Notes: a model not told the origin generated them from the sequence alone. A DNA stretch of 64,000 nucleotides from Bacteroidia bacterium (GCA_021287165.1 JAJTAY010000029.1:1-64000); one strand, 5' to 3'; positions 16,298 to 26,336 are shown, counted from the first letter of the stretch. Translations and numbers: made by a program.

Positions 16298-17341
16298 ATG
16301 AAAATTCATCTTGTTTCGGGTGGTTGCGGCTTTGTAGGGCGTAATATGGTGAAGCGGCTGCTGACGACCACCGCCGACCATGTATTTATGGTCGACGACC
16401 TTTCAATTGGCCGGCACCCCTCGGAGTGGCTACCCAACTATAAAAGCACAAAGCGTGGCGACCTTGAGGTGATAGGCGAAGATCAACGCTTGTTTTTCTG
16501 GAAAGGTGATTTCAGGGACCTGCTATTTCATATGCGGCAGCAGCCTGACTACCTTCAAAAAGCATATAATATTGAATTTGAGCGTTTCAGCGATGTTTTC
16601 CATTTTGCAGCCATCGTAGGTGGAAGGCTGAAAATTGAAGGCGACCCCATGATGGTAGCCCTCGATCTGAGTATTGACGCTGAGTTTTTCTATTGGGTTA
16701 CGCAGCACAAACCCGAGCGTGTGCTTTATCCCAGCTCGAGCGCAGCTTATCCTGTAAGTTTGCAAACCGATCAGGCTGCGATTGCACTGAGTGAAGGCGA
16801 CATCGATTTTGAAGGCAATCTTGGAACACCCGATATGACCTATGGCTGGTCGAAGCTAACAGGAGAGTTTTTAGCTCAAATTGCTGCTAAATACTACGGA
16901 ATCAGGGTGGTATGCATAAGGCCATTTAGCGGCTATGGCGAGGATCAGGAGACTTCCTATCCCGTGCCAGCGATCGCTGCGCGCGCAGCCCGACGCGAAG
17001 ACCCCTTCGAAGTTTGGGGAAGTGGTAAGCAGGGCCGTGACTTCGTGCACATCGACGACATTCTTGACTTCATTTTTGTACTCCTCGACAATGTTTCCGA
17101 CGGTTCGGCCTATAATATTGGCTCTGGAAGATTGACCAGTTTCCTCGAACTTATCGAACTGTTCGGAGAAATAGCTGGCTACAAACCAACAATAAAACCG
17201 CTGCTCGACAAACCTGTGGGCGTGCACTCGCGATACGCCAATATGGACTTAGTTTTCAATAAGTTTGACTGGAGGCCGAAGATTTCGCTCCGCGAAGGCA
17301 TGGAGAGGGTTTATCGCAGGCAACTAGAACTCAACCGATGA
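16298..17341 (+). CDS. NAD-dependent nucleotide-sugar epimerase/dehydratase (extended SDR)
   Basis: 347 residues with the Rossmann motif SGGCGFVGRNM at the N-terminus, SSSAAYP carrying the catalytic Ser, and the YGWSK (YxxxK) active site. These are the hallmarks of extended SDR enzymes such as UDP-glucose or GDP-mannose epimerases. RPFSGYGEDQ and GKQGRDFVHIDD follow in the substrate domain. An insertion after the Rossmann entry (about 40-85) is longer than in GalE. Its stop overlaps the rpe start by 4 bases. The specific sugar cannot be assigned. Confidence 0.88.
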   Translation: MKIHLVSGGCGFVGRNMVKRLLTTTADHVFMVDDLSIGRHPSEWLPNYKSTKRGDLEVIGEDQRLFFWKGDFRDLLFHMRQQPDYLQKAYNIEFERFSDVFHFAAIVGGRLKIEGDPMMVALDLSIDAEFFYWVTQHKPERVLYPSSSAAYPVSLQTDQAAIALSEGDIDFEGNLGTPDMTYGWSKLTGEFLAQIAAKYYGIRVVCIRPFSGYGEDQETSYPVPAIAARAARREDPFEVWGSGKQGRDFVHIDDILDFIFVLLDNVSDGSAYNIGSGRLTSFLELIELFGEIAGYKPTIKPLLDKPVGVHSRYANMDLVFNKFDWRPKISLREGMERVYRRQLELNR

Positions 17342-18015
17342 AAACGAAACTTCCTCATCCGCTCATTGCGCCATCGTTGCTTTCGGCCAATTTCCTCGAG
17401 CTTGGCAAGGCTGTTGATATGATCAACGAAAGCGAAGCCGATTTCATTCATTGCGATGTGATGGATGGGATGTTTGTACCGAATATCAGTTTCGGCTTGC
17501 CGGTTATCGAAGCCATAAGCCGTGTTGCTGAAAAACCACTCGACGTTCACCTGATGATCGAAAAGCCTGAACGTTATCTGGAGGCATTCCAAAAGGCCGG
17601 GGCTCAAATGCTTTCGGTTCATTATGAGGCGAGTACGCATTTGCACCGCACGCTCGATCAGATAAGAAAACTAGGCATGCAATCCGGCGTGGTGCTCAAC
17701 CCGCATAGTCCGATAGAGCTGCTAACCGATATTATCGGTTTCTGCGACTTCGTTTTACTGATGTCGGTCAATCCGGGCTTTGGCGGTCAGACCTTCATTC
17801 AATCCTCCATCGAAAAAGTGAAGCGTTTGCGAAACCTCATCGATGAACGTGGTCTAAATGTTTTAATTGAGGTGGATGGTGGGGTTGACCGAAATACGGC
17901 ACCTTTGCTGGTGCAGGCCGGTGCGGATATTTTAGTGGCCGGCAATGCTATTTTTAAAGCTTCAAGCCCAAAAGAAGAAATTAAGGTTTTAAAGAATTGC
18001 GTCCATGGTAATTGA
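17338..18015 (+). CDS. rpe: Ribulose-phosphate 3-epimerase
   Basis: This TIM-barrel enzyme interconverts ribulose 5-phosphate and xylulose 5-phosphate in the pentose phosphate pathway. The 225 residues include IAPSLLSANF, HCDVMDGMFVPNISFG with metal and catalytic Asp/His, DVHLMIEKPE, MSVNPGFGGQ, and VDGGV near the end. Length and motifs are standard. It overlaps the epimerase gene before it by 4 bases (ATGA) and the receiver gene after it by 11 bases. Confidence 0.97.
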   Translation: MKTKLPHPLIAPSLLSANFLELGKAVDMINESEADFIHCDVMDGMFVPNISFGLPVIEAISRVAEKPLDVHLMIEKPERYLEAFQKAGAQMLSVHYEASTHLHRTLDQIRKLGMQSGVVLNPHSPIELLTDIIGFCDFVLLMSVNPGFGGQTFIQSSIEKVKRLRNLIDERGLNVLIEVDGGVDRNTAPLLVQAGADILVAGNAIFKASSPKEEIKVLKNCVHGN

Positions 18016-18424
18016 GATTTCTCGTCAGGAAAGCAATGCGCAAAAATTGCCCGATTGGACTGGTTATCAGTTTTTGGTTGTTGAAGACACCGATTCGAAT
18101 AAACAGCTCATCGATACTTTTCTCAGCCGGACCGGGGCAAAGCTTCATTTTGCCTATACTGGACTGGAAGCCGTTGAGGCCGTGCAAAAGAACCCCGAAA
18201 TTGGTCTGGTTTTGATGGATATCCGTCTGCCGGAGGTAAACGGGCTTACGGCCACCAAAATCATCAAGCAGATGAGACCGGATCTCCCGGTGCTGGCTCA
18301 AACTGCATACGCAATGGATGCGGACAGGCAGGCTTGTTATGCTGTAGGTTGCGATGATTTTCTGTCGAAACCGTACAGAAAATCGGAATTGATTTCACGA
18401 ATAAATGAGTTGTTGAACAAATAA
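18005..18424 (+). CDS. Stand-alone response regulator receiver protein
   Basis: 139 residues forming a single CheY-like domain after a 20-residue N-terminal extension. Acidic pocket residues are in VVEDTD (27-30). The phosphoacceptor is Asp72 in LMDIRLP, the switch Thr is Thr100, and the conserved Lys is Lys122 in SKPYRK. The sequence resembles the receiver domains of hybrid histidine kinases (DIRLPEVNGL, AQTAYAM). No output domain is present. The start overlaps rpe by 11 bases. No kinase lies beside it; the nearest is at 24545. Confidence 0.9.
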   Translation: MVIEISRQESNAQKLPDWTGYQFLVVEDTDSNKQLIDTFLSRTGAKLHFAYTGLEAVEAVQKNPEIGLVLMDIRLPEVNGLTATKIIKQMRPDLPVLAQTAYAMDADRQACYAVGCDDFLSKPYRKSELISRINELLNK

Positions 18425-18441
18425 TTAAACGTCATCCCGTC

Positions 18442-19908
18442 ATGAATGAAATATTAAATACACTGAAGCCTGAAGGCGTTTGGAAGTATTTCAGGGAGAT
18501 TACTCTGGTGCCCAGACCCTCGAAGAAGGAAGAGAAAATTATCCAATACCTGATAGACTTTGCAACGAGCAACCAATTGAAGTACAAAGTGGATAAGGTT
18601 GGAAATGTTGTTATATACAAACCAGCCACTGCTGGCTACGAGAATCGTAAGTCTGTAGTCCTGCAAAGCCATGTGGACATGGTTTGCGAAAAAAACAGCG
18701 ACAAGGATTTCGATTTCGACAATGACCCGATAGAGGTGAGGATTGAGAATGGATGGGTAAAGGCCAATGGCACTACCCTGGGGGCCGATGATGGCATTGG
18801 GATGGCCTGTCAGCTGGCCATTCTTGCCGACAACAGCCTCAAGCATGGCCCTATCGAATGCTTGTTTACCATTGACGAAGAGACCGGGCTTACAGGAGCT
18901 TTCGAGTTGGATGCCAATCTTTTGGAAGGCCGCATCCTGTTGAATCTCGACTCGGAGGACGAAGGCGAACTCTTTATTGGTTGTGCCGGCGGCAAGGATA
19001 CAGTAGTTGAGCTGCCATTTGGTCTCGAATCGGCCCCTGCAGCACATTCCGCTTATGAAATTATTGTAGGTGGGTTGAAGGGAGGTCATTCAGGCGATGA
19101 TATTCACCGTGGTTTGGGCAATGCCAACAAGATTCTGAACCGTATTCTCTGGGAAGCAACCAGGGCCAGCCAAATCCGGATCAGCTTCGTGGAAGGCGGC
19201 AACCTGCGCAATGCCATTGCCCGTGAAGCAAAAGCCAGATTTGTCGTTGCTCCCGATCAGGAGCAATCGTTCAAGGTCCTTTTCGAGCAACTTTCGGCCG
19301 ACATTAAAAACGAATTCCACATTGCTGACCCGGGGCTGACAATCACCCTGCAAAAGCTGGAACAGTCTCCTGATAAAGTGCTGCAGTCAAAAGATCAGCA
19401 TAATCTGCTCAACAGCCTGTATGCATGCCCTCATGGGGTTATTGCCTATTCGCAAACCATTCCGGGTTTTGTTGAAAGCAGCACCAATTTGGCCTCCATC
19501 AGGATGAAGGAAGATCATTTCCTGATTGCCACCAGCCAACGCAGCTCCGTGGAATCGGCCAAAGATGATGTGGCCAATATGGTGCGTGCTGTGTTCGAAA
19601 TGGCAGGCGCAAAGGTGCGGCATACGGATGGCTATCCGGGCTGGACACCCAATCCCGACTCAAAAATTCGCGAGATTACCGAAAGTGCCTATAATCAGCT
19701 CTTCGACATGGCCCCTAAGGTAAAGGCCATACATGCAGGATTGGAGTGCGGTATCATAGGTGATAAATATCCGGGCATGGACATGATCTCCTACGGTCCA
19801 ACCATCAAGGGCGCTCACTCGCCTGATGAACGCATCGAAATTGCCTCTGTACAGAAATTTTGGGACCTCACGCTTGAGGTTTTAAAGAGTGCACCTGTTA
19901 AGGATTAG
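18442..19908 (+). CDS. pepD: Aminoacyl-histidine dipeptidase (M20 family, PepD)
   Basis: A cytosolic zinc dipeptidase of 488 residues with broad action on dipeptides including Xaa-His. Metal and catalytic motifs are QSHVDMVCEKN, GADDGIGMA and the pair of Glu in TIDEETGLTGA. A lid/dimerisation domain with GGLKGGHSGDDI follows, and a final catalytic segment ECGIIGDKYPGMDM. Length is standard for PepD. The gene ends the plus-strand run that starts at 14256 and is followed at once by a bidirectional terminator. Confidence 0.96.
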   Translation: MNEILNTLKPEGVWKYFREITLVPRPSKKEEKIIQYLIDFATSNQLKYKVDKVGNVVIYKPATAGYENRKSVVLQSHVDMVCEKNSDKDFDFDNDPIEVRIENGWVKANGTTLGADDGIGMACQLAILADNSLKHGPIECLFTIDEETGLTGAFELDANLLEGRILLNLDSEDEGELFIGCAGGKDTVVELPFGLESAPAAHSAYEIIVGGLKGGHSGDDIHRGLGNANKILNRILWEATRASQIRISFVEGGNLRNAIAREAKARFVVAPDQEQSFKVLFEQLSADIKNEFHIADPGLTITLQKLEQSPDKVLQSKDQHNLLNSLYACPHGVIAYSQTIPGFVESSTNLASIRMKEDHFLIATSQRSSVESAKDDVANMVRAVFEMAGAKVRHTDGYPGWTPNPDSKIREITESAYNQLFDMAPKVKAIHAGLECGIIGDKYPGMDMISYGPTIKGAHSPDERIEIASVQKFWDLTLEVLKSAPVKD

Positions 19909-19940
19909 AAAAAGAGGCAGCCTTAAGGCTGCCTCTTTTG
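19909..19940. terminator. Bidirectional terminator between pepD and the T9SS protein gene
   Basis: AAAAGAGGCAGCC and GGCTGCCTCTTTT form a 13 bp stem with the loop ttaa. A and T runs on both sides allow it to serve both convergent genes. Confidence 0.92.
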
Positions 19941-19958
19941 TTTTACTACCGCAGGGCG

Positions 19959-22900
19959 CTAATGCTTCAGAACCATAAGTTTGATTGCAGTTTGGCCTCG
20001 TTCGTTGCCGATCAACACAAAGTAAAGACCAGATGGGAGCTCGTCGGTGCGCAAACGTATGGTATTGCTGCCCGGCTGAATGTTGTAGGCCTGTGTTCTG
20101 GATTGCTCCTTGCCATCCGGTCTTGCGAGGCCGACTTCAACCACCATACTGGTTTGGCTCAGAATCTGAAGGTCCGCGTAGGTGTTTGCCGGATTTGGTG
20201 TCAGCATCGCGCTTAAGCCAAGGCTTTCAAATTCGGTGATTCCAATCGTTTGCTCGCCGCTCGTTTTTAGGGGTTCGGTATTACCAAGTTTGTCAACCGC
20301 CTGGCTGAAGAAGCGGTAGTAAGTACCTGGCAAGGCAGTGAGCGTATCGGAGGTGGCAAATGTGTGATTACGCCATAGGACGAAAGGTCCGTTGGCAACG
20401 GAATAATATATGTTGTAATAAGCAATACCTGCTCCGGCATCCGTTCCATTCCAGCGAACCCTGTATTTCCTGTTGCCTTCGTTGGTGATTTGCGTTACGG
20501 AGCTTGCTGGTGGAATCAGGTCGGTGCGGTTGATCCAGCGGTTGGTAGTTATTGGCTCGTTGAAGTCGAATACAATGGTGGCCTGTGCTTCAAAGGTGCG
20601 ATCGTTGACAAGTGGTTTTTTCATTTCCACACTGTACGAAACCGAACCTTCTCCCTGAGGCTTGTTGACATTTGGAGGCAGGAAGCCTGCATTGGGGTCT
20701 TCGGTGATGTCGCGTGTCACCGGGTCGAGGCTCATAAAGTGCCAATATGCCACACCATTTTGCGGATTGAAGGTGCCCGTTACCCTGAGGATGCAGTTGA
20801 TGTTGGGCCGCAAGTCGATTTCTTTTGCAAAACTGTTGCCGTCGTTGATCACCTGATGGGTTGTTCCACCGAGCCAGATGCTGCCAAATCGGAAGGTAGA
20901 TGCATCGAAACGGTTCAGGTCGAGGGTGTCGTAAACGAACACCTCAACCGCGTTGGCAGTGGCCGTGTTCATGTTTTCGAAGAAAATAGTATAGTCGGCG
21001 CGATGATCTTTGACAAACCTTTGGTCGCCTACACCCGATGGTCCTACAATCTCATTGGGGTCGAGCGAGTTGGAGGCTGTAACGGATTTACGCTGGGTTT
21101 GCTGAACCTTATATTGCTGGCACTCGGCATCAGCATTGTAGTTGTTGACTATGTCGATGGTGATGTCGATCATGATCTTAGAAATCTTCATCGCTTTGAT
21201 GACAGGAATGTTTTCGCCGAGGCTCTTTAAACAATTCCACATCACCTGTGTTGTTCCCCAAGCCAGCGTAGTGACGCGCAGTTTTCCCTCGGTATAGGCC
21301 AGGGTGAGCTCCGAGAATGTTTTTATGCCGCTGTAAACGCAATCGGCACCCGGGATGAGGCCTGTGAGTTGTTCGATAAGTTTGTCACGTAGAAATATGG
21401 CCATAGCCCAGGCAACACATTGATTATACGTTTGCGTTTTCGGAAAATCGGAAGGCTCGAACCAGGGCGTTGTTGTGAACGCAATAATTTCAAAATTTTG
21501 TATTGCCTTGACTTTAAGTTCGATATTGTAGGTATAACCGGCTGGGAGTACCTTGAACGGAATGGCATAAAGCCGGCCATGAAATGGTTCGGTGCCCAGA
21601 GTATCGAGGGGCCAGTAAGGTGTGGCTGATTGTAAATATGCACGTGTTTCGGGATCGGGAAACAGATTAAGGTCGAAAATGACGTTGGTAAACTGCACTG
21701 AATCAGGTACTGCTATCCAAAGCAATTGGTAATAAGCATCTACATTGCCACGGTTGCCAAAGTGAATGGTGTAGGAGCTCCATCGGTTGATTAATGCCCT
21801 TTCCCTCCCGCTGATCTGCACAAAAACATCCGGCTGACCCGCAGCTTCCACAGTGTATGCCTGTTCGAGGATCATGTCGGGTTGTCCCGGGTTGCTCAAC
21901 ACCACATCATATGTGCCCAATGGCGCATTAATCAGGTCAAACAGGGCCTGAATCTGACCCACATTGGGGAAAACAATATTACTTCCGGTAATCGTTGTGT
22001 TTCCCAAACGTATTTTCGGAATGCTCTGATTGGTAATTCCTCCGGCGAACACGGTGATGGTAACCTTGGTACCCTGGCCTCCACGATTACCCTCTACCTT
22101 TTGAATTCCCCTGAACTGCACCCACTTACTGGCTTCGACACTACCATTGGGGTTGGTGGCCGTCAGTGTAACCTGGTAAGCGCCCGGACCAGGATAAGTA
22201 TGTACAGGATTAGCCTGATCGGAGGTTGTTCCGTCTCCAAAATTCCATGAGTAGGATTGTGCATATTGACTTTGATTAGTAAACATCACCTGCATCATTT
22301 GCTGGGCCGTTATGAATGCAGCCACAGGTGCAGGCTGATACTCAATGTTCAGACTGTAAGAACCAAAGTTGTTTTGATACCGGTAAACCCTGACGTAATA
22401 TGTTGCACCTGCCTGCAATCCCCAGCCGTAAATAGTTTTAGTTTGGTGGTACATTGCGTTGACGTGGGCAATTACCCCTACAGTATCCGGTTGGTATAGT
22501 CTTAAATAGTAGTCGTTGTTGTCGGGCGACTGAATGGTCAGCTTAAGTCCACCAGCCTGCGGCATGATAACCTTAAACCAGTCGTCGGTGTCGTAGGTGT
22601 TATTGTAATAGTAGTTCAATCGCCCTGTTATAGCAGTGTCTGCAGGAAGGGGATACGCGCGCAAAGCACTGTTGTTTGGCTCAGGATCGCCGGCATACAG
22701 TGCAGGTGTGAACCGACTTGTGAGGTAATAAGACCCAAAATTGCCCTGATAGGGGTAAACCAGAATGTAATACCTTCCGGCCATAAGGTTTGCGCCGAAA
22801 ACAGAATCAACCTCACCCAGGGGATAAACATTGCTTGTGGCAAGCACTCTGTTGCCATCCACGTCAACCAGTCTGATATAGTAATCGTTGTTATCAGGCG

Positions 22901-24248
22901 AGGTGCTGATGATTTTCAGCATGCCATCATCAGGTATGTTGATGAAGTACCAGTCGGCATTATCGGCCACTCCGCCAACAATGTAGTTCAGTCGTCCCGT
23001 GATGGTTGTTCCTAATGGGAAAGGTTTTGCCTGGGCAACGGTATTGTTGGGCTCAGGGTCGTTGGGTAGCAGGGCAGGGGTGAACCTGTTGGAAAGGTGA
23101 TACGATCCGTGGTTGGCCAAATAATTGTGCACCCGGCAATAATAGGTGCCGGCCGCCAGATTTCTCTTCATAACCGAGTCCACGTCCCCCAGCGGATATA
23201 CTTCTGTCTGGGAGAGTATGGTAGTGCCGTCGATATCGTAAAGCTTGATGTAATAATCGTTGTTGTCGGGCGAGGTGGAACGAAACGACAGCGTGCCTTC
23301 CTCAGGAATGCTTACTTTGAACCAGTCTTCAGTATCGAAGCCGTTGACGTTGCCATAGTTAAGTCTACCGGTGGTGGCACTGTTCAGCTGAACTGTCCGG
23401 GCAGTCTGGTAAGTATTGTTTGGTTCCTGGTCGTTTGGGAGCAATGCAGGCCTGAATGTAGTATAAAGATAATACGACCCGTGGTTTGCCTGGTAATTGT
23501 GCACGCGGCAATAATAGGTGCCAGCCACAAGGTTTGTTTTCATCACCGAGTCCACATCGCCAAGCGGATAAACTTCTGTTTGTGACAAAATCGATGTGCC
23601 GTCGATGTCGTAGAGTTTTATGTAATAGTCGTTATTATCGGGGGAGGTAGATTTGAATTTCAGGGTGCCCTCTTCGGGAATAGTTATTTTAAACCAGTCT
23701 TCCGTATCGAAACCGTTGACATTGCCATAATTAAGTCTTCCGGTGATGGTACTGTTTATCTGAACAATCTGAGCAGTTTGGTAAGTGTTGTTGGGCTCCT
23801 GGTCGTTGGGCAGCAAGGCGGGAAAATACTTGTTTCTTAATATGTAGGTACCCGTGCTGTTGGACCAAGGTCTTACCTTTATGTAATATGTGCCTGCCGC
23901 CAGGTTTGTTTTTTGTATTGAGTCAATTTCTCCCAACGGATAAACTTCGGTTTCAGCCATTTGACTTGTTCCGTTAACATCAAAAATGGCAATATAGAAG
24001 TCGTTGTTGGTAATGCCTTGCCCAATGATGCGCAACGTTCCTTCCTGGGGCAGCGTCACCTTGTACCAGTCGACATCGCCTGCAGGGGTGATGGATGCAG
24101 TGATGGTGATATTCAGGCCTATTGGATTGGCCTGGGCAGGGGTGTCGTTTGGTTCAGTTTCCTGAGCGTACACCACAGTGCCCGAATGTGTCAGAAAGAA
24201 TACTAAAAGAGCGATGACACTTTTTCTGAAGGTACAAATGGGTCTCAT
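19959..24248 (-). CDS. Large T9SS-exported protein with five PPC repeats and a PKD domain
   Basis: 1429 residues with a signal peptide (cleavage near 28). Five pre-peptidase C-terminal (PPC) type repeats begin at EPNDT (32), EPNNT (151, 274), EPNNT (399) and EPNNS (523), a period of about 124 residues with DWF/DWY and YPLG landmarks. A PKD domain (about 640-715) has SWNFGDGT. An IPT/TIG-like region follows. A conserved module near 1090 starts SLDPNEIVGPSG, as in many Bacteroidota surface proteins. The last 75 residues are a type IX sorting domain (LTPNPAN ... LPSGLYFVLI). No protease or other catalytic domain is visible, so it may be an adhesin or structural surface protein. Confidence 0.9.
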   Translation of the reverse strand: MRPICTFRKSVIALLVFFLTHSGTVVYAQETEPNDTPAQANPIGLNITITASITPAGDVDWYKVTLPQEGTLRIIGQGITNNDFYIAIFDVNGTSQMAETEVYPLGEIDSIQKTNLAAGTYYIKVRPWSNSTGTYILRNKYFPALLPNDQEPNNTYQTAQIVQINSTITGRLNYGNVNGFDTEDWFKITIPEEGTLKFKSTSPDNNDYYIKLYDIDGTSILSQTEVYPLGDVDSVMKTNLVAGTYYCRVHNYQANHGSYYLYTTFRPALLPNDQEPNNTYQTARTVQLNSATTGRLNYGNVNGFDTEDWFKVSIPEEGTLSFRSTSPDNNDYYIKLYDIDGTTILSQTEVYPLGDVDSVMKRNLAAGTYYCRVHNYLANHGSYHLSNRFTPALLPNDPEPNNTVAQAKPFPLGTTITGRLNYIVGGVADNADWYFINIPDDGMLKIISTSPDNNDYYIRLVDVDGNRVLATSNVYPLGEVDSVFGANLMAGRYYILVYPYQGNFGSYYLTSRFTPALYAGDPEPNNSALRAYPLPADTAITGRLNYYYNNTYDTDDWFKVIMPQAGGLKLTIQSPDNNDYYLRLYQPDTVGVIAHVNAMYHQTKTIYGWGLQAGATYYVRVYRYQNNFGSYSLNIEYQPAPVAAFITAQQMMQVMFTNQSQYAQSYSWNFGDGTTSDQANPVHTYPGPGAYQVTLTATNPNGSVEASKWVQFRGIQKVEGNRGGQGTKVTITVFAGGITNQSIPKIRLGNTTITGSNIVFPNVGQIQALFDLINAPLGTYDVVLSNPGQPDMILEQAYTVEAAGQPDVFVQISGRERALINRWSSYTIHFGNRGNVDAYYQLLWIAVPDSVQFTNVIFDLNLFPDPETRAYLQSATPYWPLDTLGTEPFHGRLYAIPFKVLPAGYTYNIELKVKAIQNFEIIAFTTTPWFEPSDFPKTQTYNQCVAWAMAIFLRDKLIEQLTGLIPGADCVYSGIKTFSELTLAYTEGKLRVTTLAWGTTQVMWNCLKSLGENIPVIKAMKISKIMIDITIDIVNNYNADAECQQYKVQQTQRKSVTASNSLDPNEIVGPSGVGDQRFVKDHRADYTIFFENMNTATANAVEVFVYDTLDLNRFDASTFRFGSIWLGGTTHQVINDGNSFAKEIDLRPNINCILRVTGTFNPQNGVAYWHFMSLDPVTRDITEDPNAGFLPPNVNKPQGEGSVSYSVEMKKPLVNDRTFEAQATIVFDFNEPITTNRWINRTDLIPPASSVTQITNEGNRKYRVRWNGTDAGAGIAYYNIYYSVANGPFVLWRNHTFATSDTLTALPGTYYRFFSQAVDKLGNTEPLKTSGEQTIGITEFESLGLSAMLTPNPANTYADLQILSQTSMVVEVGLARPDGKEQSRTQAYNIQPGSNTIRLRTDELPSGLYFVLIGNERGQTAIKLMVLKH

Positions 24249-24544
24249 AATTTCGATTTTTTAGTTCTTAGTTTATTAGCAACTATAAAGTTAATAAGGT
24301 AAAGATTTTTTGTCAAGAGTATTTGTTGTCTCATTATCAGATCATTAATTAGGTATTTAAATAATTGATTGTCTAATAATAGTTTGTAAGTTGGAATTAA
24401 ATTCCTCTTTGGAATTCGTTTTACGTCTCAAGAAGGTTTGATATCATTGCGAGTAATTTTCTTATACGAGCGATAGTGACAGTTGGAACAATATTATTCT
24501 TTCAGGCTGTTATGCCTTATATTTGTGTCGATAATAGCTGACGG
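24249..24544. other. A+T-rich divergent intergenic region
   Basis: It lies between the start of the T9SS protein gene (minus) and the histidine kinase (plus). The sequence is A+T-rich without a plausible gene. A -7 box for the kinase is seen at 24518-24525; nothing else could be assigned. Confidence 0.5.
24518..24525 (+). promoter_or_regulatory. -7 promoter box of the histidine kinase gene
   Basis: TATATTTG matches TA-N2-TTTG. A TTC sits 18 bases upstream in place of TTG. The kinase ATG is 19 bases downstream. Confidence 0.45.
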
Positions 24545-26308
24545 ATGCAACTCAATATTTACGCCCTGATTTTGCTTGTGCCGGCCTTTATATCTTTTGG
24601 TCTGGCCATGGAGGCCCGAAAACAGCGCTATGCTCCCCGCGGAAGGCTCTTCGCGCTTGCGATGCTTGCCATCGGCGTGTGGTCGGCAACATATGCCATG
24701 GAGCTTGCCTCCACAACGCAAAATATGATGCAGTTTTGGCTCAAGCTCGAATATATTGCCATACCATGGATTTCGCTTTTGATGATGCTGGTGGTGCTCA
24801 ATTATTCGGGCATCGAAACGACCATTAAGTCAACGCATATCGGCTATTTATCGATCATTCCCCTGATAACAATGGCGCTCGCCATAACACACGAGCACCA
24901 TACATTTTATTACAAACACGTTGAACTAAGCGATAAAGGACCAATCCCACTACTAAAACTTGAAATAGGGCCCTGGTATTACGTTCATGTCTTTTATTCT
25001 TATGCACTTAACCTTTACGCTCTGGGCGTACTGATCCGAAAGCTTTTACATCAGAGGTCATTATTCAGGAATCAGTTGATTTTTTTGCTTGTTGCCGTTA
25101 TTGTGCCTCTGCTTTCCTTTACTTTGTATTTCGCTAAGCTCATGCCTATAAAAAATATAGATCCAACGCCATTTGCATTTACTATTTCGGGTATGTTGAT
25201 GTCGGTGAGTATTCTCAGATTCCGAATGCTCGATCTGCTTCCGATTGCCCGCGAACACGTATTTCGCAGCATGAGCGACGGCCTGCTAGTGATTGATGGC
25301 AAACTGAGGCTTGTTGACTGCAACCCGGTAGCTGATCAGATCTTCAGATGGAAAAGAACGCCATTCGGAAAACCAGTGAATGAGCTATGGAAGGACTATC
25401 CCGAATTGGTGGAAATCAGTAATCGCAAGGGAGAGGAAAGTATTGAGCTTCAGATACTTTACCCTGATGAAGAAAAGATTTATCTGGTAAGCACTTCAGA
25501 TATTCTAAATCACAAAAATGCTGTTGTCGGCAAGCTTCTGGTAGTTCATGATATAACGCATCGCTACAAATTGCAGGAAACCATTCGCAAAAGCGAAGAA
25601 CGACTTAGAGCGCTTAACGGCGAGAAGGATAAGTTGTTTTCAATCATTGCCCACGACCTGCGCAGCCCCATCAGCGCATTCCTGAGTCTCACGGGCCTGT
25701 TTATCGACGACAGCGCCGACATGAGCAAGGAGGAAATGCGCGAAATCGCATTAAGTATGAATCGTTCGGCCGAGTCGCTCAACGGATTGCTCGACAACCT
25801 GTTGCAGTGGTCGCGCATGCAGCGCAATGAAGTAAAAACCCGTCCGGAAGCCATTGACGTTAAGCTGCTTGTGGAGCGTAACCTTGAAATTTACAGTGAG
25901 GCAATACAGAACAAAAAGCTTACGGTTCAATCCACATTAACCAGCGGCCTTAATGTGTTTGCTGACGAAAATATGCTTAACACCATACTTCGCAACCTGA
26001 TTTCCAATGCAATAAAGTTCACCCAAAAAGGAGGAGTTGTCGCAGTCAGCTCCGGGCAGGATTCAAATGATATGGTTTCCATCGAGGTTTCAGATACGGG
26101 AATCGGAATGTCGAAAGAAATGTTGGAAAACCTGTTTTCGCTCGATAGCAAATCGAACCGTCCCGGAACTGAGGGGGAACCGAGTACAGGCCTGGGTTTA
26201 ATCCTTTGCAAGGATTTTGCGGAACGAAATAGCGGAAAGCTCCTGGTGAGCAGTACCCAGGGTAAAGGCTCAACTTTCACGATTCTGCTTCCATCAGCCA
26301 GGAATTAG
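24545..26308 (+). CDS. Sensor histidine kinase with N-terminal 7TM domain and PAS
   Basis: 587 residues. An N-terminal block of about seven transmembrane helices (1-230) fits the histidine-kinase 7TM sensor domain. A PAS-like domain (about 235-345) with SMSDGLLVIDGKLRLVDCNP follows, then HisKA with the phosphoacceptor His370 in FSIIAHDLRSP. The HATPase domain has the N-box NLISNAIKFT, DTGIGM and GLGLILCKDF. It is a complete kinase without a partner regulator beside it. The receiver protein at 18005 is a possible partner, though the gene between makes this speculative. Ligand is unknown. Confidence 0.93.
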   Translation: MQLNIYALILLVPAFISFGLAMEARKQRYAPRGRLFALAMLAIGVWSATYAMELASTTQNMMQFWLKLEYIAIPWISLLMMLVVLNYSGIETTIKSTHIGYLSIIPLITMALAITHEHHTFYYKHVELSDKGPIPLLKLEIGPWYYVHVFYSYALNLYALGVLIRKLLHQRSLFRNQLIFLLVAVIVPLLSFTLYFAKLMPIKNIDPTPFAFTISGMLMSVSILRFRMLDLLPIAREHVFRSMSDGLLVIDGKLRLVDCNPVADQIFRWKRTPFGKPVNELWKDYPELVEISNRKGEESIELQILYPDEEKIYLVSTSDILNHKNAVVGKLLVVHDITHRYKLQETIRKSEERLRALNGEKDKLFSIIAHDLRSPISAFLSLTGLFIDDSADMSKEEMREIALSMNRSAESLNGLLDNLLQWSRMQRNEVKTRPEAIDVKLLVERNLEIYSEAIQNKKLTVQSTLTSGLNVFADENMLNTILRNLISNAIKFTQKGGVVAVSSGQDSNDMVSIEVSDTGIGMSKEMLENLFSLDSKSNRPGTEGEPSTGLGLILCKDFAERNSGKLLVSSTQGKGSTFTILLPSARN

Positions 26309-26336
26309 CCCTAAGTAACCTTTTAAATTATTGGCT

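Noticed and set aside
20490..21230. 246-codon open frame opposite the T9SS protein gene
   Set aside because: The minus-strand frame encodes a well-structured exported protein; the plus-strand translation has no domain or start context.
22600..24200. Regularly spaced repeats that could suggest a CRISPR array
   Set aside because: The period is about 372 bases and in frame; these are protein domain repeats. No CRISPR array was seen in the window.
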